Part shown: positions 1-8,408 of the stretch, one piece after another
Layout of the letters: the number at the start of each line of letters is the position of its first letter
Numbering within the stretch: position 1 is the stretch's first letter
Source of the DNA: Campylobacter estrildidarum
GTDB lineage: Bacteria; Campylobacterota; Campylobacteria; Campylobacterales; Campylobacteraceae
Length of the DNA: 64,000 bases
Direction of reading: 5' to 3'
Assembly: GCF_005406205.1 (NCBI RefSeq)
Contig: NZ_NXLZ01000001.1
Span: 62,001-126,000 of the forward strand
Made by a program: the position numbers and the translations under genes
The notes under the pieces: generated by a model
Database searches by the model: none
Seen by the model: only the letters and a program-made list of their open reading frames with translations
What the model was told of the DNA's origin: nothing

Positions 1-228
1 TGGGCTGCTAAAAATATAGGAAAGCACTTTAAAGCTTTAATCACGCAAAATGATGGAATTTGTATTGCTAAACTTGATGATGAAATAAAAGGAGCTGATA
101 TTATCCTTTATGACACACACGCGAGTTTATTACAAAGAGTAGAAATTCAGATCATAGAAGTAGATATCATTATGGCTAAAATTTATGCTAAAATCACTAA
201 AAATTTAACCGAACTTGAGGCAAAGTAA
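1..228 (+). CDS. rnr: Ribonuclease R, C-terminal fragment (cut by window edge)
   Basis: Only the last 75 codons are present, open from base 1 to a TAA at 226-228. The fragment contains VEIQIIEVDIIMAKIYAKI and ends LTELEAK. It fits the C-terminal S1-type RNA-binding barrel of RNase R (VacB), a 3'-5' hydrolytic exoribonuclease that degrades structured RNA. The catalytic RNB domain lies outside the window. The stop codon overlaps the ATG of holA by one base (TAATG), so the two are probably co-transcribed and translationally coupled. In C. jejuni the rnr-holA pair is conserved in this order (from memory), which supports the name given to a short fragment. The identity rests partly on this neighbour. 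Confidence 0.7.
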   Translation, partial: WAAKNIGKHFKALITQNDGICIAKLDDEIKGADIILYDTHASLLQRVEIQIIEVDIIMAKIYAKITKNLTELEAK

Positions 229-1193
229 TGTATAGAAAAGATTTGCAAATACTGCTTTCAAAAAATAATTTCCCGAATTTTTTCTTTCTCTATGGGGCTG
301 ATAATTTTCAAAGCGAATTGTATGCAAATTTTATAAAGCAAAAATACAATTGTGATGAAAATTTAAAATTGTTTTTTGAAGAATACAATTTTACTAGAGC
401 AAGTGATTTTTTAAGCGGAGGATCGCTTTTTAGCGAAAAAAAACTTTTAGAAATTAAAACAAATAAAAAAATTCCTACAAAAGAACTCAAAATTTTAGTT
501 GAACTTTGTAAAAATAATCAAGATAATTTTTTATTATTGGAATTTTATGATGAAATTTCAAAACAAAGCGATATAGAAAAAATTTTTGAAAACAATTTTG
601 CACGCTTTTTTAAACCAAACAATACAAAAGAAGGGATTGAACTTTTAGCTATGAAAGCAAAAGAGCTAAATATAGAAATCACGCAAAATGCATTATACAC
701 CTTGTTTTCAACTTTTGATGAAAATTTATATCTAGCAGCAAGCGAGCTAAACAAATTTATAGGTTTAAAAATCAACGAAAAAGATATAGAACAATACTGC
801 TATAGTTTAAATTCTGGAAATTTTGAAAGCTTTTTTGAAAAAATTATAAAAAGAATCAATTTTCAAAATGAACTTGAAAGAATTTTAGAAAATTACAATG
901 AAATCGCATTACTTAATTACCTAAGTGCTACTTTTTATCGTCTTTTTAAAATTGCTATTTACGCTAAAATCAACGGCAAAATTGATTTTAAAGAACTCTT
1001 AGGTTATACCCCTCCTCCTATTATAGGTCAAAACTTAAGCCAACAAGCTTTTAGTCTAAAAATCGAACAATATAAAGAAATTTTTAATCTCTTACTCAAA
1101 AGTGAATATGAATTAAAAACAAATTCTAAATTGGTTAAAAAAGAATTTTTAATCTCAAGTTTGTTAGAACTTGCAAGAATTTTAAAGACTTAA
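228..1193 (+). CDS. holA: DNA polymerase III subunit delta
   Basis: This 321-residue protein fits HolA, the delta subunit that opens the beta sliding clamp within the clamp loader. The N-terminal region (NFFFLYGADNF, about residues 17-27) resembles the degenerate nucleotide-binding start of delta subunits. The rest is Lys/Glu-rich and helical, ending in a C-terminal helical collar (LLKSEYELKTNSK, about residues 288-300). Sequence conservation in this family is low, so length and the position behind rnr carry much of the call. The start ATG overlaps the rnr stop. The TAA at 1191-1193 abuts the stop of the convergent hypA with no spacer, so the two transcripts must overlap at their 3' ends. Confidence 0.8.
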   Translation: MYRKDLQILLSKNNFPNFFFLYGADNFQSELYANFIKQKYNCDENLKLFFEEYNFTRASDFLSGGSLFSEKKLLEIKTNKKIPTKELKILVELCKNNQDNFLLLEFYDEISKQSDIEKIFENNFARFFKPNNTKEGIELLAMKAKELNIEITQNALYTLFSTFDENLYLAASELNKFIGLKINEKDIEQYCYSLNSGNFESFFEKIIKRINFQNELERILENYNEIALLNYLSATFYRLFKIAIYAKINGKIDFKELLGYTPPPIIGQNLSQQAFSLKIEQYKEIFNLLLKSEYELKTNSKLVKKEFLISSLLELARILKT

Positions 1194-1538
1194 TCACTCC
1201 ATAACAAGTCGCATCAGATGCAAATCTTCTCCTTGAATGATCTTATATTCTATACTTTCACAATATGGACATTTAAAAACATTTTCTTCTAAAATGCTAT
1301 TTTGATTGCATTTTAAACATAAAATTTCAAGCGGAGCAAACTCAATAAAAAGTTGCGCATTTTTGCAAAAAGGTGAATTTTCTCTAAAGGTTTCAAAACA
1401 GCGTTTAAAAAGATCAACTTCTATTCCACTTAAACGCCCTATTTTTACATAAATTTCTTGTATATTTTTAGCCTGATTGGCTAAAGCATTTTCTTCGCAA
1501 AGATCGATTAAAGATTCTACAATACTAAGTTCGTGCAT
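1194..1538 (-). CDS. hypA: Hydrogenase nickel-insertion metallochaperone HypA
   Basis: HypA delivers nickel to the large subunit of NiFe hydrogenase, and in some relatives also to urease. The start was chosen so the protein begins MHELSIVESL, because His2 is the conserved nickel ligand. An upstream in-frame ATG two codons earlier (1544) would bury it. The 114-residue product carries a zinc site of two CxxC pairs (LCLKC and KCPYC, near residues 72 and 90). The start ATG at 1538-1536 overlaps the hypE stop (TGATG), indicating translational coupling. It is the last gene of the leftward hyp operon, whose substrate enzyme HydB is encoded about 28 kb away in this window. Confidence 0.93.
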   Translation of the reverse strand: MHELSIVESLIDLCEENALANQAKNIQEIYVKIGRLSGIEVDLFKRCFETFRENSPFCKNAQLFIEFAPLEILCLKCNQNSILEENVFKCPYCESIEYKIIQGEDLHLMRLVME

Positions 1539-2512
1539 CAACAAATTCTCGGCAAAAGCTCACCTTTTGGAGCCTCTAAAAAACGCTTTGCTCCAAAAGA
1601 ATTTTGTAAGATAACACGAGATTTTTTTTCTTCCAAAACTTCACCAATAATATTAGCATTTTTATTATATTTTCTTAAAATTTCTAAAGCTTTTTGTTCA
1701 TCTTCTTTTTCTACACAAAGTATAAAAGTTCCTTCATTTGCAAGTTCATATGCCTCGTAACCAAAAAGCTCGCAAAGTCCTAATACCTCATCTTGTATGA
1801 TGACTTTTTCCTCAAAAATTAAAAAATCATTTCCGCTTTGCTTTGCCCACTCATTTAAAACTGCACTCAAACCACCTCTAGTCGCATCACGCATAGCTAC
1901 AACTTTAATGTTTTTCTCCAAAAGCTCTAAAACTTCTTCACTTAAAGCCTTGCAATCGCTCTTAATATTAGCCTCTAAATGATTTCTTTTGATCAAAACA
2001 CTCGCACCGTGCCTTCCTATATCTCCAGAAACTAACACACTAAGACCTGCTTTAATATTTTTAGTTTCTTTTTTATCAAGGATTTCTCCTAAAGCTGTTG
2101 TATTGATATAAATTTCATCTCCTTTGCCTTTTGGGACAACTTTGGTATCGCCGCATACAAGTAAAACTCCAGCTTTAGAACACTCTTTTTGTATGCTTTG
2201 TAAAATTTTATTGAGTTTTTCTATTTCAAAACCTTCCTCTAAAATAAAAGCTAAACTAAGATATTTTGGCTTCGCTCCTACCATTAAAACATCATTTATA
2301 GAGCCACAAACACAAAGTTTACCAATATTGATTTCATCATCTAAAAATATAGGATTTAAAACGAAAGAATCTGTACTGAGTGCCAAATTTCCTAAAATTG
2401 CCGCATCATTATTTGCATTTAAAATATCGTTGTCAAAAATTTTAAAAAGCTTAGTTAAAAGCTCATTCATTTCTTCTCCGCCGCCACCATGGGCTAAAGA
2501 AATATTTTTCAT
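1538..2512 (-). CDS. hypE: Hydrogenase maturation factor HypE (thiocarbamate dehydratase)
   Basis: HypE takes a carbamoyl group from HypF onto its C-terminal cysteine and dehydrates it with ATP to a thiocyanate, the source of the cyanide ligands of the NiFe site. The 324-residue protein has the PurM/AIR-synthetase architecture. It opens with LAHGGGGEEMNELL, has NDAAILGNLALSTDSFV (about residues 34-50) and MRDATRGGLSAVLNEWA near residue 209, and ends in PRIC, the family's essential modified Cys tail. It starts within the last codons of hypD (4-base overlap) and its stop overlaps hypA. The intact PRIC terminus indicates a functional gene. Confidence 0.95.
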   Translation of the reverse strand: MKNISLAHGGGGEEMNELLTKLFKIFDNDILNANNDAAILGNLALSTDSFVLNPIFLDDEINIGKLCVCGSINDVLMVGAKPKYLSLAFILEEGFEIEKLNKILQSIQKECSKAGVLLVCGDTKVVPKGKGDEIYINTTALGEILDKKETKNIKAGLSVLVSGDIGRHGASVLIKRNHLEANIKSDCKALSEEVLELLEKNIKVVAMRDATRGGLSAVLNEWAKQSGNDFLIFEEKVIIQDEVLGLCELFGYEAYELANEGTFILCVEKEDEQKALEILRKYNKNANIIGEVLEEKKSRVILQNSFGAKRFLEAPKGELLPRIC

Positions 2513-3600
2513 ACATTCACCTTTGAATATTTATAATAAGCCGCACAGGCTCCTTCTCCTGAAACCATACAACTTCCTATGGGGCTTCTTGGCGTACAAG
2601 CCTTTCCAAAAACTTTACAATCATAAGGCTTAGCTAAACCTCTTAAAATTTGCCCACAAATACAAGCTTTACTCTCATTTTTACTTTGCACCATACAATC
2701 AAATTTTTTACTTGCATCAAAATCGCTAAACTCTTCTCTTAATTTCAAGCCACCATTTTCAATAAGCCCTAAACCACGAAATTCAAAATCACATTCTTGA
2801 AAATATTTTCTAACCAAAGCTTGTGCCTTTTTATTTCCTTCTTCGCTTACCGCTCTTTTGTATTGATTATACACTTCAAAAGTGCCATTATTGATCTGTC
2901 TTACTATATTTAAAATACTTTCCATAATATCAACCGGCTCAAAACCACTTACCGCTATAGGAGTTTTAAACTTAGCTGCTATAGATTTATAAATTCCAAA
3001 ACCCGTAATAACACTCACATGAGAAGGTCCTAAAAAAGCATTGATTTTAACATTTTCATCATTCATTATTGCTTCAACAGGCGCTGGAACGGTAATATGA
3101 TTGATATGAAAGAAAATATTTTTCAAATTTAATTCTATAACTTTTTCAAGCAAAAGTGCGCTCATAGGCGTAGTCGTTTCAAAACCTATGGCAAAAAAAA
3201 TGATATTTTTATTTGGATTTTCTTTAGCGATTTCTAAAACCTCAAGTGGAGAATAAAGCGCTCTAACATCAGCTCCTTTAGCCCTTAAATCAAGTAAAGA
3301 AAACTCGCTTCCTGGCACCCTTAAAAGATCTCCTAGAGTGCAGAAAATATTATCCTTCATAGAGGCTAATTTTATAGCCACATCGATGCGATTTCTAGGC
3401 ATAACACACACGGGGCAACCTGGCCCGTGGATAAAATTAATTTCTTTAGGTAAAATAGAAGGTAGGGCATATTTCATAATGCTATGCGTATGTCCACCAC
3501 AAATTTCCATAATATTAATCGGAGTTTTAATTTCTTCTTCTATGACTTTTTTTAAAGCTAAAATACTTTGTTTATCTCTAAATTCATCGATGAAATTCAT
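2509..3600 (-). CDS. hypD: Hydrogenase maturation factor HypD (Fe-S scaffold)
   Basis: HypD, together with HypC, is the scaffold on which the Fe(CN)2CO unit is assembled before transfer to the hydrogenase large subunit. The 363-residue protein shows the family motifs EICGGHTHSIMKYALPS (about residues 32-48) and HGPGCPVCVMPR (58-69), and the C-terminal cysteines of the 4Fe-4S cluster (CMVQSK, CICGQ, CKVFGKAC, GSCMVSGEGAC). The N-terminus overlaps the 3' end of hypC by 17 bases and the C-terminus overlaps hypE by 4, so the HypC-HypD-HypE assembly partners are encoded by coupled reading frames. Confidence 0.95.
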   Translation of the reverse strand: MNFIDEFRDKQSILALKKVIEEEIKTPINIMEICGGHTHSIMKYALPSILPKEINFIHGPGCPVCVMPRNRIDVAIKLASMKDNIFCTLGDLLRVPGSEFSLLDLRAKGADVRALYSPLEVLEIAKENPNKNIIFFAIGFETTTPMSALLLEKVIELNLKNIFFHINHITVPAPVEAIMNDENVKINAFLGPSHVSVITGFGIYKSIAAKFKTPIAVSGFEPVDIMESILNIVRQINNGTFEVYNQYKRAVSEEGNKKAQALVRKYFQECDFEFRGLGLIENGGLKLREEFSDFDASKKFDCMVQSKNESKACICGQILRGLAKPYDCKVFGKACTPRSPIGSCMVSGEGACAAYYKYSKVNV

Positions 3601-3865
3601 TTAAGCCTAAATCCCCTTCATCGTTTTTTATTTCCCCATTGTTCATTTTTTCTACAATCTCTTGATAAGTTTTTATACTCTCCAAAGCAGATTCTTTATC
3701 GATTTTTTCCATAGCAACTCCTACATGGATCAAAACATAATCTCCTTTTTGCAAGGGTTCGTCAATAAGATCTAAATTAACCTTTCTTTTAACACCTAAA
3801 GTCTGCACAGTAGCATTATTTAACTCATCAATTTCTAAAATTTCAGATGGGATTGATAAACACAT
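3584..3865 (-). CDS. hypC: Hydrogenase assembly chaperone HypC
   Basis: This small chaperone (93 residues) begins MCLSIPSEILEI. The family signature is M-C-x-x-I/V-P, and Cys2 carries the iron ligand complex with HypD and contacts the hydrogenase large-subunit precursor. The beta-barrel core is visible in VNLDLIDEPLQKGDYVLIHVGVA (read as two halves, about residues 29-51). A longer charged tail (NNGEIKNDEGDLGLNEFHR) extends past the usual end. The tail overlaps the hypD start by 17 bases, so it may be a by-product of coupling. The stop of hypB lies immediately upstream with no spacer. Confidence 0.93.
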   Translation of the reverse strand: MCLSIPSEILEIDELNNATVQTLGVKRKVNLDLIDEPLQKGDYVLIHVGVAMEKIDKESALESIKTYQEIVEKMNNGEIKNDEGDLGLNEFHR

Positions 3866-4600
3866 TTAAAAAAGCTCCTTTTTTAATTTCAAAAATTTAT
3901 ACCAAAGTTCCATATTACTTCCATTTTTAGCATCTAAAACTATAACATCTGCTCTTGGACTTAAATTTTTAATAAGCCTAGTTGCCTCCTTGATATCAAA
4001 ATCAAAATGATGTGCCAAATCTGCTTTTGTAATCAATACAACATCAGCTTTTTTAAACATAACAGGATATTTTTGTGGTTTATCACTTCCTTCGGTTACT
4101 GAAAGCAAAACAACATTTAAATGCTCACCCAAATCATAGCTTGCGGGACAAACCAAATTTCCTACATTTTCTACAAAAAGCAAATCCACATCATTAATAG
4201 CTAAATGATGCAAAGCATCATGAACCATAAAAGCATCTAAATGACAACTTTGTCCCGTTGTGATTTGATACGCCTCGCACCCTGCATTTTTGATTCTTTG
4301 CGCGTCATTATTGGTTTCTAAATCTCCTTCAATCACAGCGATTTTTAATTCATTTTTTAAAGCCTTAATTGTGCTTTCTAAAAGAGTGGTTTTTCCGCTT
4401 CCTGGAGAGCTCATTAAATTGATACAAAGAGTATGTGCTTCATTGAAATGACTTCGGTTATGTAAAGCTTGCTCATCATTTTTGCTTAAAATTTTAGAAA
4501 TCACTTCTATGGTTTTACTCTCTTTTAAACTTGGATTTTCGTGATGATGCATAGAAGAATGTTCGTGAGAATTTATTGAGCATCCACAATCTTTACACAT
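3866..4600 (-). CDS. hypB: Hydrogenase nickel incorporation GTPase HypB
   Basis: HypB is the SIMIBI-class GTPase that works with HypA to insert nickel. The 244-residue protein opens with a metal-binding head: MCKDCGC and a histidine-rich run HEHSSMHHHEN at about residues 12-22, consistent with nickel storage or binding. The P-loop is SSPGSGKTTLLEST (64-77). Further on are IEGDLETNNDA and the dimer-interface metal motif NVGNLVCPASYDLGEH, then ITKAD as the guanine-specificity motif. A 67-base gap separates it from upstream hypF, in which I saw no clear promoter. The Cys/His-rich head is present but shorter than the long His tracts of rhizobial HypB. Confidence 0.95.
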   Translation of the reverse strand: MCKDCGCSINSHEHSSMHHHENPSLKESKTIEVISKILSKNDEQALHNRSHFNEAHTLCINLMSSPGSGKTTLLESTIKALKNELKIAVIEGDLETNNDAQRIKNAGCEAYQITTGQSCHLDAFMVHDALHHLAINDVDLLFVENVGNLVCPASYDLGEHLNVVLLSVTEGSDKPQKYPVMFKKADVVLITKADLAHHFDFDIKEATRLIKNLSPRADVIVLDAKNGSNMELWYKFLKLKKELF

Positions 4601-4667
4601 TTTTGCCCCTTATAAAATTTTTGTTCCATTGTATCCTTAAAAGTATTAAATTTTAATGAGTTAAAAA

Positions 4668-6854
4668 TTAATCTTTTTTTAAAAAATGCACCATCTGACC
4701 TAAAGCTATAGAACTGTCATTGCAAGGATATTTTAAAGGCATAAAAAAATCAAATTTATTAGCTTTTAAAATCTCAATTAAAGTTTTATTTTGAAAAACT
4801 CCACCGCTTAAAATCACTTCTAAATCATAATTTTGACTATATTCTATAATAAAATTCGCTAAAGCATTAAGCATACCTGTAACAGCTTTACTTTTTTCAT
4901 CCCTTAAAGCACCTAAAATAAGTTCTTTAAAATTAATTTTTCCATTTTCTACATAAAGTTTATAAGAAAAATCTAGATCTTTTTTATAAAAACTTTCACA
5001 CATAAGACCAATTTGTGCTTCATAAGAACTTTGTTCTAAATCAAAAACAATAGCTCCAAAAGCATCAATAATACGCCCTAAAGAACTTGTTTTAAGAGTA
5101 GAATTTGTATAAATTTTTTTAAGATTTTTAAGTTTAACTTGAGAAATTTTACTCAAAAAATCTTGAGCAAAATTTTCTAAATCATAATGCCAGATTACAC
5201 TTAAAGCCAAATTATATATATTTTTTATATCAGCATTGATCAGTTTAAAATCGTCAAAATGAGCAATTCTTTCATACTCTTTTAAGTTGGCTATAAAAAT
5301 CTCTCCTCCCCAAATACTTCCATCATCGCCATAACCCGTTCCATCCCAAACAAATCCTAAAGCCTTTTCATCTTTTTTGAAATTTTCTTCATATTCAAAA
5401 TAAGCCGCACAAAAATGTGCATAATGATGCTGAATTTTAAATGTTTGTTTAAAATCTTTTGTATATAAAAAATGAGGGTGTTTATCACAGATAATAGCAT
5501 CGAATTTTAAATCATAGTTTTGCTGAAAAAAATTCAAAAGTTTAAAAAATCTCTCGTAAGTATCTACACCTTTCAAGTCTCCAATATAAGGAGAAATTAA
5601 AAATTTATTTTCATAGAAAATCACGAATTCGTTTTTAAGCTCCGATCCTAAAGCTAAAAAAGTTCCTTTTTTATTAAAATTAGACTCTATATAATAAGGA
5701 TTTATCCCCCTAGAAGTACGCAAAAACATAATATCATCACCTATAACTTGAGCGATGCTATCATCACTTGAGTTAAAAATTTCTCTATCATAATCTAGAT
5801 AATAATCAAACACTTGATCCAATTTAGCTTTTAAATCGTATTCATCTTTAATAATACTTTCGCCACTTAAATTCGCACTTGTTGCTACAAGAACGCCTTT
5901 AAAATATTCAAAAAGCAAAAGGTGTAAAGGAGTATAAGCAAGCATAACTCCTAATTTATCAATATCAGGAGCAATTAAAGAAAAATCTTTTTTTGATTTT
6001 AAAATAACAATAGGCGCAAGCACTCCACTGATTAATTCTTCTTCGCTCTTGCTTAAAAATGCAAGTTCTTTGACGCTTTCTATATTTTTACACATTAGGG
6101 CAAAGGGTTTTTTAGGGCGATTTTTTCTTATTCTTAGCTCATCTAAAGCTTTTTCATTAGAGGCATCACACATTAGATGAAAACCACCCGTTCCTTTGAT
6201 CGCAAGAATACTTCCTTGCTTTAAAAGCTTTGCACACTCAATAAAAGCATTTTCATCTGTAGATAAAATTTCACCTTGGTTGTTTTTCAAATACACAGAA
6301 ATTTTGCATTCAGGACAACTAATGGGCTGAGCGTGAAAGCGACGATTTGAAGGATTTTTGTATTCATTTTGACAAAAATCGCACATTATAAATTCACTCA
6401 TTGTAGTGTTGATTCTATCATAAGGCAAATTTTTTATGATGCTAAATCTTGGCCCACAATGCGTACAAGTGATAAAAGGATAATGAAAACGTTTATTATT
6501 GGGATCATAAAATTCATTTTTGCATTCTTTACAAAGTGCAAAATCACTTAACATAGGAGTTGTTTTTGCACTTTGCTCTGAAGGAGCGATAGAAAAACAA
6601 TTATAAGCTTTTAAAGTGTCTTTTAAAATATTAATTTTATCTATTCTTGCAAGAGGCGGTAAATTGTTTTTTAATTGCTTAATAAATTCAAGGCATTCTT
6701 CATAGGAGCAAAGAAGTAAAACTTCTACTCCAAAACCATCATTTTTTACTTCCCCTAAAAGCTTAAGCTTAAGCGCTAATTCATAGACTAAAGGACGAAA
6801 TCCCACACCTTGGACTAGTCCTGAAATCTTGATTTTAAATCCTAAGTGGGACAT
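4668..6854 (-). CDS. hypF: Carbamoyltransferase HypF
   Basis: HypF converts carbamoyl phosphate to carbamoyl-adenylate and transfers the carbamoyl group to HypE. All family modules are visible in the 728 residues. The acylphosphatase domain has GLVQGVGFRPLVYELA (13-28). A zinc-finger block of CxxC pairs follows (CKECKNEF, CTHCGPRF, CDFCQNEY, CPECKI, about 108-190). Then comes the YrdC-like domain (KGTGGFHLMCDA, RKNRPKKPFALMCKN, ATSANLSGE). The Kae1-like domain has HHYAHFCAAYFE, FVWDGTGYGDDGSIWGGE and VILSGGVFQNKTL near the C-terminus. The length is normal for the family. The N-terminus overlaps the HypF-like gene upstream by 20 bases. Confidence 0.95.
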   Translation of the reverse strand: MSHLGFKIKISGLVQGVGFRPLVYELALKLKLLGEVKNDGFGVEVLLLCSYEECLEFIKQLKNNLPPLARIDKINILKDTLKAYNCFSIAPSEQSAKTTPMLSDFALCKECKNEFYDPNNKRFHYPFITCTHCGPRFSIIKNLPYDRINTTMSEFIMCDFCQNEYKNPSNRRFHAQPISCPECKISVYLKNNQGEILSTDENAFIECAKLLKQGSILAIKGTGGFHLMCDASNEKALDELRIRKNRPKKPFALMCKNIESVKELAFLSKSEEELISGVLAPIVILKSKKDFSLIAPDIDKLGVMLAYTPLHLLLFEYFKGVLVATSANLSGESIIKDEYDLKAKLDQVFDYYLDYDREIFNSSDDSIAQVIGDDIMFLRTSRGINPYYIESNFNKKGTFLALGSELKNEFVIFYENKFLISPYIGDLKGVDTYERFFKLLNFFQQNYDLKFDAIICDKHPHFLYTKDFKQTFKIQHHYAHFCAAYFEYEENFKKDEKALGFVWDGTGYGDDGSIWGGEIFIANLKEYERIAHFDDFKLINADIKNIYNLALSVIWHYDLENFAQDFLSKISQVKLKNLKKIYTNSTLKTSSLGRIIDAFGAIVFDLEQSSYEAQIGLMCESFYKKDLDFSYKLYVENGKINFKELILGALRDEKSKAVTGMLNALANFIIEYSQNYDLEVILSGGVFQNKTLIEILKANKFDFFMPLKYPCNDSSIALGQMVHFLKKD

Positions 6855-8355
6855 CGCTTAATTTACAATCTTTAAGATGTTTTAAAGTATTTTTAAGCAA
6901 AGACTTATGTTCAAATAAAGATCCGCTTACAATAGCTATTTCAGCTTGTTTTTTTTCTCTTAGTTCATCATACACATCACGCAAAAAATAACTCAAACTC
7001 TCCACCGCTCCATAAGCGATATTGGTACTATCAACTCCTGCGAGCATAAAACTCATAGCAGAACGCAAAGTTCTTGTATAATCAAAACTTTTATCCTCTT
7101 TCAAACGATAATCTATCTTGACTCCACGCGGCATTTTGGTTTCATCAGCTATTTTTAAAAGCTTTTCTCCAGCAGTATTAAAATTTTCATCCAAATTTAA
7201 AATTCTTCCTAAAATGCAAAATAAAGAATAAAAATTATTTTTTAAAACGAAATCTTCACTTAAAAGTGGAAACTCTTTCGAAAAATTGGATAGAAGTTTG
7301 GTTCCAAGTTCATCTTCTTGAATTTGCTCATAAAGTTTTTGAGAACTACTAGGTAAAGAAAATTGCAATAAATTCAATTCTTTATTAACAAGCAAAATAT
7401 CTTCATAATCTTTACTAAGCTCCAAAACAAAGGCTTCTTGCTTGAAGCGACTTAAGATATAAGAAATTCTTGCCATATTTTTATCTTCTTTAGAAAAAAT
7501 AAGCTCTCTTGCTTTATGGTTGATAAATTCAAAACCTTCCAAAACAACAACTTTTTCATCTAAACTCATCACTTCAAAATCTTTTGATTTTTTTTCGATC
7601 TTTTTAACGCTTAAAAAATGAAAATCTTGATTGTAAAGTCCATAGCATAAAGCAAAACTAAACAAATCTTGTGCCAAAGCAAGTTTAAATTCACTTAGGT
7701 CTAAATCATATTTTTTTCTAAACATTGCATTCAATCTTAACTTGATTAAAGGCTTTTCTAAACTTGCAAGGAGTTTTAAATTCTCATTAGAACAAACAAA
7801 AATCGCTTGGATGGCTTTTATATCGCAAGCCATCAAAAAATCACACTCGAATTCTCCATCAAAAAGTTTTAGCTTGTAGTTTCCTTTATGATTTTTAAGA
7901 TAAATTTCTTGCTTATTTTTTAGTCTTTGTAAGGCTTTTTCTAGAAGCATGCAAAAATTATTTTTATCTATTTTTTCAAAACTCAAACCATCAAGCGAAA
8001 ACTCATTTTCACAAAAAATATCCCACTCATTAGCTAAAAGTTCTTTTTTTTCTACGTAAGCACTTGAATTTAAATGCGTAATATAGGGAAATTTTTCACA
8101 ATCATCAATGCAAAAATCTAAATTATTTAAATTTTTTGCCGCTCTTACATCAAATTTCTTTAAGAAAACACTATTGCTCATACCCTTTAAATTCTCACAA
8201 AAAGAATTTAATTCATCTTCGCTACCCTCGATTTGAAATATAATTTTATCTTCTTGCTTATCAAAACTATATCGATATTCTTTTGCGTAAAATTTTAAAA
8301 GATATAAAAAATAATCATTATCCCCAATATACTCAAACTCAAATTCTAAAACCAA
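6835..8355 (-). CDS. HypF-like paralogue lacking catalytic motifs, first gene of the hyp operon
   Basis: This 506-residue protein corresponds in position to Cj0621 of C. jejuni (hypothetical, from memory). By eye it parallels HypF throughout. The N-terminal segment IEGSEDELNSFCENLKGMSN resembles the acylphosphatase end. The middle stretch EKPLIKLRLNAMFRKKYDLD then LALAQDLFSFALCYG runs parallel to HypF's APIVILKSKKDFSLIAPDID then MLAYTPLHLLLFEYF. The C-terminal SLFCILGRILNLDENFNTAG and EIAIVSGSLFEHKSLLKNTL match HypF's SLGRIIDAFGAIVFDLEQSS and EVILSGGVFQNKTLIEILKA. It lacks the GxVQGVGFR loop, every zinc CxxC pair and the HHxxH metal site. It therefore looks like a catalytically dead HypF relative, perhaps a scaffold or regulator of maturation. 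Its stop region overlaps the start of hypF by 20 bases. Confidence 0.6.
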   Translation of the reverse strand: MVLEFEFEYIGDNDYFLYLLKFYAKEYRYSFDKQEDKIIFQIEGSEDELNSFCENLKGMSNSVFLKKFDVRAAKNLNNLDFCIDDCEKFPYITHLNSSAYVEKKELLANEWDIFCENEFSLDGLSFEKIDKNNFCMLLEKALQRLKNKQEIYLKNHKGNYKLKLFDGEFECDFLMACDIKAIQAIFVCSNENLKLLASLEKPLIKLRLNAMFRKKYDLDLSEFKLALAQDLFSFALCYGLYNQDFHFLSVKKIEKKSKDFEVMSLDEKVVVLEGFEFINHKARELIFSKEDKNMARISYILSRFKQEAFVLELSKDYEDILLVNKELNLLQFSLPSSSQKLYEQIQEDELGTKLLSNFSKEFPLLSEDFVLKNNFYSLFCILGRILNLDENFNTAGEKLLKIADETKMPRGVKIDYRLKEDKSFDYTRTLRSAMSFMLAGVDSTNIAYGAVESLSYFLRDVYDELREKKQAEIAIVSGSLFEHKSLLKNTLKHLKDCKLSDVPLRI

Positions 8356-8408
8356 ACCATTTTCCTTAATTTATTTATTCCATAAGTATAGCAAAAATTT
8401 TAATCAAA

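Noticed and set aside
2124-2633. 169-residue plus-strand open frame opposite hypE and hypD
   Set aside because: It lies wholly antisense to two well-recognised genes, has no ribosome site and reads as low-complexity Ser/Lys/Phe.
6835-8355. HypF-like gene considered as a frameshifted 5' part of hypF
   Set aside because: It is one uninterrupted frame of 506 codons with its own start, and hypF is complete at 728 residues with all domains.
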